Shown in pieces: positions 58,373 to 64,000 of a DNA stretch of 64,000 nt. The notes beneath the pieces were generated by a model that was given only the letters and a program-made list of their open reading frames with translations, did no database searches and was not told the origin of the DNA. Position 1 is the stretch's first letter; every line of letters starts with the position of its first letter. The translations under genes and the position numbers were made by a program. Source of the DNA: Sanguinoderma infundibulare (taxonomy: Eukaryota > Basidiomycota > Agaricomycetes > Polyporales > Polyporaceae); the NCBI GenBank assembly GCA_032821775.1, contig JAVLRN010000009.1, positions 1,550,001-1,614,000 of the forward strand, read 5' to 3'.

Positions 58373-59213
58373 AGTGATGAGACGGTCAAGATGGCGAGAT
58401 GGGGCAGAGTATCTAGCGGATATTCGTCTCAAGCTAGAGAGCGGTCTTGTAGTCCGAGAGCCCAGGCTCCCAAGCATACGATACCTGATTCTGAGAGCAC
58501 TCTGATCAGTCCATTCACCTTTCTGGAGGTTTATAGTGTGTATCGGGCAAGCACGTAACTTACCTGACGGAGGAGCTGACCGATAGGCTCGTGCCAGTTG
58601 GTTGTTGATGACCACTCCAGGTCCCGTTATAAAATTCGCTTACGAAGCACGGTGCCGTACGCCGTGCCTGCACCCTTCCCAATTCGCCGACACACGAAGC
58701 GCCCAAAACATGTTGGCCACATGTGCCAGTTGGGAATGGAGAGTCTGGCTTGCAAGTTGTCGTCTCCTCGGACTAATAGGAGTTACGACGGCGGGACCTG
58801 GCTAGCGAAACAAAGGTCCTGTGAGCCATGTCCACGAGAAATCGAAACGCGGAAGAGGAACCAACCCGCGTTCCTGGCAGAGGCAAGTAGGTTGCTGGTC
58901 TTTGGGACTTCCGAGCCCGTCATATACTGCGGCGCAAAACGGGTGAATGCATGCAGCGAGAAGCTGATAGAAGGTGGGATCTGGCGAACCGAAGCTCGTG
59001 CGCGCACGGCGACCGGTATCGTTAATAACCGAACAAGAACGCAATCTCGTCAGAATTTTTGGTCGGTCATGGTGCGCCCATGGCGCGCGCATTCGCGTAG
59101 AAATGCATCGAGAAAAGCCGAATCATAGCAAAGTGCACTTGTGCATGACGGGGAAGAACTAGTTCCGTGATATTAGTTCCGATGTTCGAGCGAGTATAAC
59201 AGGAGTGCCGTAT
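58373..59213. other. intergenic, no gene recognised
   Basis: Contains the upstream region of the hemerythrin gene and the 3' end region of SDHAF4. No coding feature supported. Confidence 0.4.
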
Positions 59214-59591
59214 TCAGAAATCTGACACCCTGCCCTTGAAGCTCCAGTCTCCGCCGTCCTCGGCCCAGCGCCCCACAGGCTCACGTTTGGGCCCACCCTG
59301 CTCCCCGGTTGAAGGGTTCGTGTCGCCGTCGAACTCGGCCTGGATTGGTGCGCGGGCATCGGGATGCATGGCCATGTCCGCCTCTTCCTCGGCGGGACTG
59401 CCCTTCACGGACAAAGGGGCTTGGGCTGCCCGCACGAGTTCCTCGAATTCCCGCTGCTGCTCTCTGGGCAGGGGCGGAGGGCCTGGTCGAACAAGGGATC
59501 CGCCGGAGGACATCGTCCTGAGGACGGTTCGCCCGACGGCTGGGGAGCGTAGGCGAGTAGCTAGGGCTGATTTGACCGCAGTCCCGTACAT
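59214..59591 (-). CDS. SDHAF4: succinate dehydrogenase assembly factor 4 (SDHAF4/Sdh8, DUF1674)
   Basis: Mitochondrial matrix chaperone that binds flavinylated Sdh1 and helps its assembly into complex II. A single exon encodes 125 residues. The N-terminus is basic and Ala/Arg/Ser-rich, a typical mitochondrial presequence (ALATRLRSPAVGRTVLRTMS). The C-terminus carries the family signature NPSTGEQGGPKREPVGRW, followed by DWSFKGRVSDF. Length, order and ending match the family. It has no introns, unlike most neighbours. Confidence 0.92.
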   Translation of the reverse strand: MYGTAVKSALATRLRSPAVGRTVLRTMSSGGSLVRPGPPPLPREQQREFEELVRAAQAPLSVKGSPAEEEADMAMHPDARAPIQAEFDGDTNPSTGEQGGPKREPVGRWAEDGGDWSFKGRVSDF

Positions 59592-61063
59592 GCGGACGTT
59601 CTGAAAAGAAATATCCTGCTCTAGAAGATTTAGCTAGCGCACCACAAGACAATACTGGCAGTCCGCGTACGTACGAAGGGGTTCCTTGTGGACGGTGGAA
59701 TTCTGTTACGACGTCGAACGATTAAGTTACCACACGGACGGCGACAGGTGAGGCGCGTTGAACGTACAAAATTAGTAAGACAGGAGCCAAGGCCTTTGGC
59801 CTTCGCGGACTTTGATGCGGAGGTGAACCTATGAAGTCCAAGCGCACTCGCCGTGGCCCGAGACGGTGGATGAGAGGACAGACGGAAGAGCGGGAGACGG
59901 CGATTCGGCTCCGGGTCTGGCGCCCACGTGGAACACGTGGACGAGGGCGAAAATCAGACACTTCTCCATGGACCCTCGGAAGCGCCCTGCGGTACAACGT
60001 TGAGCCGCCACCCTCATGGCGGCGCGAGGCATCGTTGTTCACGGACAAATGCGACGGACATAAGTAAGTACATATGGCCGCATGCGGTCCTCGTTGCTCC
60101 CCACGTTCTGCCCGTCTAACGAGGGTTGATCAGAATGATGGTGGACGCAAGATGGGAAGAACGTTATGTATCGCGCTTGCTGCCTGCCAGTGTGTGGACA
60201 GGCCAATCGACAACCTTGATTGGACGTTACTACTTAGGCGCCAACGCGCTGACGAGCAAGCGGCGCGCGGACTTTGTCTGTCGGAATTAATGATGGCGAG
60301 GACGAGCGGAGATCAGTTTTGCACTTAGCCACGATCCACACGGTAGGTGCGTACACTGTGCGCCAACTGGGGACTCGTGCGCAGAGACCGGGACAGGGAA
60401 GGAGAAAGCGTGGTGAGTGTCGAAGTTGATGGCGATGGGTGTCTGTCGAGTCATGAGTCTGAACTTACGTGGGAATAGATATCAGAATTCGGTGCACGGG
60501 TGACTTGCACGCGACTGCAAGCGGTCGCTGACTGTGCGCTGGAGCAAGGTAACGAACACGGTGCTCAGACGACAGGACTCAAGATGGGACGAGCCGGTCA
60601 CGTCCCACGGAGAAAAGTCGAGTGTGATCCGCGAGATGGAGTGCAGTCATGGGCAGTCGCCTGGGGCCATCGGGACACGCCAGCAAGGCACGGGGGGGAG
60701 GGAATGGTCGAGGAGGGTGTTGCACGCGAGACCAACGTGGCCGAGGGTGTGCCAATGTCGGGGAGTCGAGAACACGGCGGGGGCAGGGCAGGGACGTCGG
60801 CTGGGGGAGTTCTGAATGTGCCGAGGAGGGGGCACGTGGGAGAGTGGGGAGGAGAAGAGTGGGATTACGAGAGAGTCACAGGAGCGGAATGGGAAAGTGA
60901 TTGCGCCTCCTGCCGCGGCATTCCAGCGCCCTGGAAGATCGTCTCGGGGGGCGTGAATAATAAGAACTTGGCAAATGTCCCTCCAGCCACCCCGCCTTCC
61001 GGCCCCCGCCTCCTGCCCCCGCTCCCCGCATCCCCGCCCACGCCGTCCTCGTGTCGCGCGCAC
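59592..61063. other. divergent promoter region
   Basis: Lies between SDHAF4 (minus) and the transcription factor gene (plus). G/A-rich tracts at 60700-60900 and C-rich tracts at 60980-61060 are typical of upstream regions in this genome. An in-frame extension of the transcription factor upstream of 61064 is open but looks non-coding. Confidence 0.5.
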
Positions 61064-64000
61064 ATGCACTCTGCCGGCCCCGGCCCCGGACTCTCCCGCT
61101 GGACGCCCGGACAGCCTACCGCGGTTATCGACCTCGGCGAAGAGTTCGCGCCTGATCCGTCCAACGCTTCCACGGCCGCCTTGCAGTTCTCGGCCGCCTA
61201 CTATGCTGTCGACTCCTCCGCTGAAGGAAACGGGTCCAAGAAGCGAAAGGTCGAGCGCGCCTGTGACTTCTGTCGCAAGAGAAAGGCACGATGCGACGGT
61301 CCCAAAATGCCGGACAACGTCTGCTCCAATTGCATCACCAACTCCAGAACATGCACATACCTGTACGCATCTCTTGTCCATCCTATTCCCCTCCTGCCAT
61401 TCTGACGCCTTGTATGCGCTTGACAGTCAAGGATCTAAACCCCGGGGCCCGCCCAAGGCGTGAGTGTCGCGCCCTGTCCCTGTCCCCTTGGCCGCCCGTC
61501 TTACCTCACCAATCCCCAGCTACATCGTGGGTCTCGAAGATCGTGTAGAAAAGATGGAGGCCCTCCTCAAGCGGGTTAGTGTCCTCTCCGCAATGTCGTC
61601 CGCCCCTCTCTGCTCCGCCTTTGCTCCTTCCGCCATTGTCAGCGTCCTCAGCTAATACTCTTTTCCAGCTCCGCCCTGAATCCGACTTTTCTGCAGAGCT
61701 CGGCCCCCCTGTAATACGCGACTCTTGGAAGAACACCGAGCCGGTGCCTCCCACATCATCGTCCGACAAAGCGCGTTCCAACTCGCCCAGGGCCCTCGAC
61801 TCCTCCTCGCCGATAAGCAGGAAGCAGTCACTCGCCTCCCTCGCGGCGCCTCCGCCTGATCGAGCGTGTCCAACGTCGTCCGCCGCAAAGAGAACTCACA
61901 AAACCAAGTCCGGAAACGCCTCAGGAAAGCAGCCATCCAAAGCCAGCAGACCACCCAAACATGACCCTGCTTCCGACGAGGACGCGTCATGCTCGTCACT
62001 GTCCGATTCGTCTGATACTGACGACCCTGGGGAGCTGAGCATCGTGCGCGGCATAAAGCGCTTGACCCTGCGCGGGCTGGAGCCAACCGAGGGCTCCCCC
62101 GACAGGTATCAGAACGACAACCAGCTCCGCTTCCATGGCAAGAGCAGCTCCTTCAAGCTCATATCTACCACGCGCGAACTCATCCAACGTCACATTGTTG
62201 AGACGTCTAGCGACGGCCGTCGGTCTAATTCGCCCGCAGACATCCAGCTCCCTTCCCCAACAAGTAAAAAGCGACCCGAGTTCTGGAACCTACCGCCGGT
62301 GCGTCCTGGTCGACCAGGTCGCGACCCTGTCCCATTGACTGATCGTTATCTTAGTGGGAGAAGACGTTCGAACACGCAGACGACCCTACAAGTCTGCCTG
62401 ATTGGCTCTTGCCCGCCTTTCCCCCACCAGACCTTGCCGACAAGCTCATCAGTGATTATTTCGACTTCAACAACAGCACGTTCACCGTAGGTTAAATTTC
62501 TCTTGCGCTTCTTCTCCGCCTCATCTCCTGTCATCACGCGCTCATCTTGGTGCCACACTTCCATTCCCTAGCTGTTGCATCGGCCCACGTTCGAACGGCA
62601 ATGGCGGGAGAAGCTGTACACCCGGAACGCGTGGTTTGCGTGTGTCTGCTTGGCCATCTTCGGTGTCGCCAGTAGATGGAGCTCCGACCCACGCGTACTC
62701 CCTGACGAAGTTGCGCACGAGGCTACCGAAGGCAGCGATGAAGGCATCTGGACTCTCTCGGGTTGGAGGTACATTACGGTCGGCATGAGTGAGTCCCATG
62801 GCCGCTTTCATCTCGCACGACCCATCCCGCGCATGCGCTGATGCGTTTACAGAAATACACGAAACGCGACGCAGCGTAATATTGCCTCCAGAGCTGTTCG
62901 AGATCCAGAGCTTTTCTGTAAGTCATGCGGGCCCCGTTGCTGTGTGGGTTGAATTCGATTCTGACACGCCCCGAACCATATACATGTTTTTCTTCGCACC
63001 TTGGCTGCTGCGTCGTGAACGGCTGACGTGACCGTACGGGCCCCGTATAGCTCATAGGTCTATACTTTCGCGGCACGATCGCGCAACACGGCTCCTGGTT
63101 CTACCTCAGCGTGGGCGTCCTCAAGGCGCAGGACGTCGGCGCGCACCGGCGCAAGATCTACGGCCAGAAGCCGACCGTGGAGGAGGAGCTCTGGAAGCGC
63201 GCGTACTGGCATCTCGTCGCGTTCGACCGCATCGGAAGCATGCTGATGGGCAGGCCATGCTGTTCGCGCGAGGAAGAGTGAGTGGAACACATCCGTCATC
63301 CGAAATTGTCCCCGCGGAGTGCGCCGCCGCTGCCGTGACTATATGCGCGTTTATCTGACTTCTCCCGCGGCGTTTCTTCTTCCGATCTGCAGCCTCGACC
63401 TCGAGCTACCCCTCGAGGTCGACGACGAGTACTGGGAGAACGACAACCCTGAGCTCGCATTTCGGCAGCCCGAGGGCAAACCCGCTCTCGTCTCGTGTTT
63501 TATCCAGTGGATCAAGCTGAGCCACATCGTGGCGTACGCGCTGAAGACGCTTGTGAGTTATCTGATGCGCTTATTTGCCGAAGATTTGCCCATAAATTCA
63601 TTTGCGCTCCAGTACACCCCCAACAAGTCCAAAACGGCGCTGGGCTTGACCGGAGCGGAGTGGAAGGAGCAGACCGTCCAAAAACTCAACGACGCCTTAT
63701 TGAAATGGCTCGAAGAGCTTCCACATCATCGTAAGTTACCTCGTGGGTTTGAAAACTCTGTCCGGCTAAAAGATGGCTATATAGTGAAGTGGCAGGCTGA
63801 CATGGAAAATCGCGTCTTTGCGAGTCAGGCGGCGACTCTGTTCACGACTTATCACCTCGTTCAGATCCTCATCTACCGGCCGTTCATTCACATTCCCCGC
63901 GGACGATTGTTGAACCGACCGTATTCGGGCCAGCGCTCTGCTTTTTCCCAGAAGGCGCTATCCATATGCCTGAACGCTGCCAGGGCTGGTGCATACATCC
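61064..64000 (+). CDS. Zn2Cys6 transcription factor with fungal-specific domain (3' end outside window)
   Basis: Nuclear Gal4-type regulator. Eleven exons visible: 61064..61362, 61427..61459, 61520..61574, 61669..62298, 62355..62486, 62572..62788, 62853..62917, 63051..63277, 63393..63552, 63613..63730 and 63785 to the edge. The zinc cluster ACDFCRKRKARC...VCSNCITNSRTC has the six Cys. A linker with a short coiled coil follows (YIVGLEDRVEKMEALLKR), then a 200-residue Ser/Lys-rich spacer. The fungal-specific regulatory domain (PF04082 type) starts near WEKTFEHADDPTSLPDWLLP. It includes LHRPTFERQW, SVGVLKAQDVGAHRRK and KRAYWHLVAFDRIGSMLMGRP. Organisation resembles xylanolytic-activator-like and related basidiomycete factors, but the target pathway cannot be inferred. 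The last codons are missing. Confidence 0.9.

Overview
This is a eukaryotic nuclear window from a basidiomycete, most likely an Agaricomycete. The genes are GC-rich, close together on both strands, and split by many short (about 50-60 bp) GT-AG introns. Several families are typical of mushroom-forming fungi: a DUF6533 membrane protein, F-box/LRR proteins, a secreted tyrosinase and a Dal5-type transporter. Exon boundaries were worked out by hand from splice sites and reading phase. In most multi-exon genes every junction keeps the frame; exceptions are stated.

Layout. 0-4 kb: DASH subunit Duo1 and a 13-residue-repeat protein, both minus. 4.7-6.2 kb: a 2-oxoglutarate/Fe(II) oxygenase with a TATA box. 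7.1-10.8 kb, minus: a DUF6533 membrane protein, unidentified exons, and a BRI3-like membrane protein. 11.4-13.3 kb: PRMT1-type arginine methyltransferase. 14.4-17 kb: an F-box protein with a C-terminal membrane anchor. 17.7-19.3 kb, minus: secreted tyrosinase. 20.9-24.9 kb, minus: a 1268-residue protein without a recognised domain. 27.3-29.1 kb, minus: an MFS transporter. 29.8-33 kb: DEAD-box helicase Dbp10. 33-37.1 kb: queuine tRNA-ribosyltransferase (minus) and mitochondrial tyrosyl-tRNA synthetase (plus), head to head. 37.5-40.8 kb, minus: a 19-exon EMP70/TM9 protein. 41.0-46.0 kb: a complete tyrosine-recombinase retrotransposon. 46.5-47.7 kb: a second F-box protein. 51.2-54.5 kb: an intronless 1100-residue coiled-coil protein. 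54.9-56.3 kb, minus: BAR protein Rvs161. 57.3-58.4 kb, minus: hemerythrin-domain protein. 59.2-59.6 kb, minus: SDHAF4. 61 kb to the end: a Zn2Cys6 transcription factor cut by the window edge.

The most remarkable feature is the 4.94-kb Ngaro-like (DIRS-order) element on the minus strand. It has split direct repeats (A1 - ORFs - B1A2 - B2) whose copies look identical, so it is a young insertion. Its gag and reverse transcriptase/RNase H lie in the same frame, separated by a single UGA stop, and no ATG precedes the reverse transcriptase core. The tyrosine recombinase overlaps in the -1 frame. The layout suggests stop-codon readthrough followed by -1 frameshifting. It sits about 260 bp upstream of the EMP70 start codon, next to a 14-bp inverted repeat.

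A second point of interest is the queuine tRNA-ribosyltransferase/mitochondrial TyrRS pair. They share a 333-bp intergenic region and both act on tRNA-Tyr. Most other genes are housekeeping and are not an operon or cluster.
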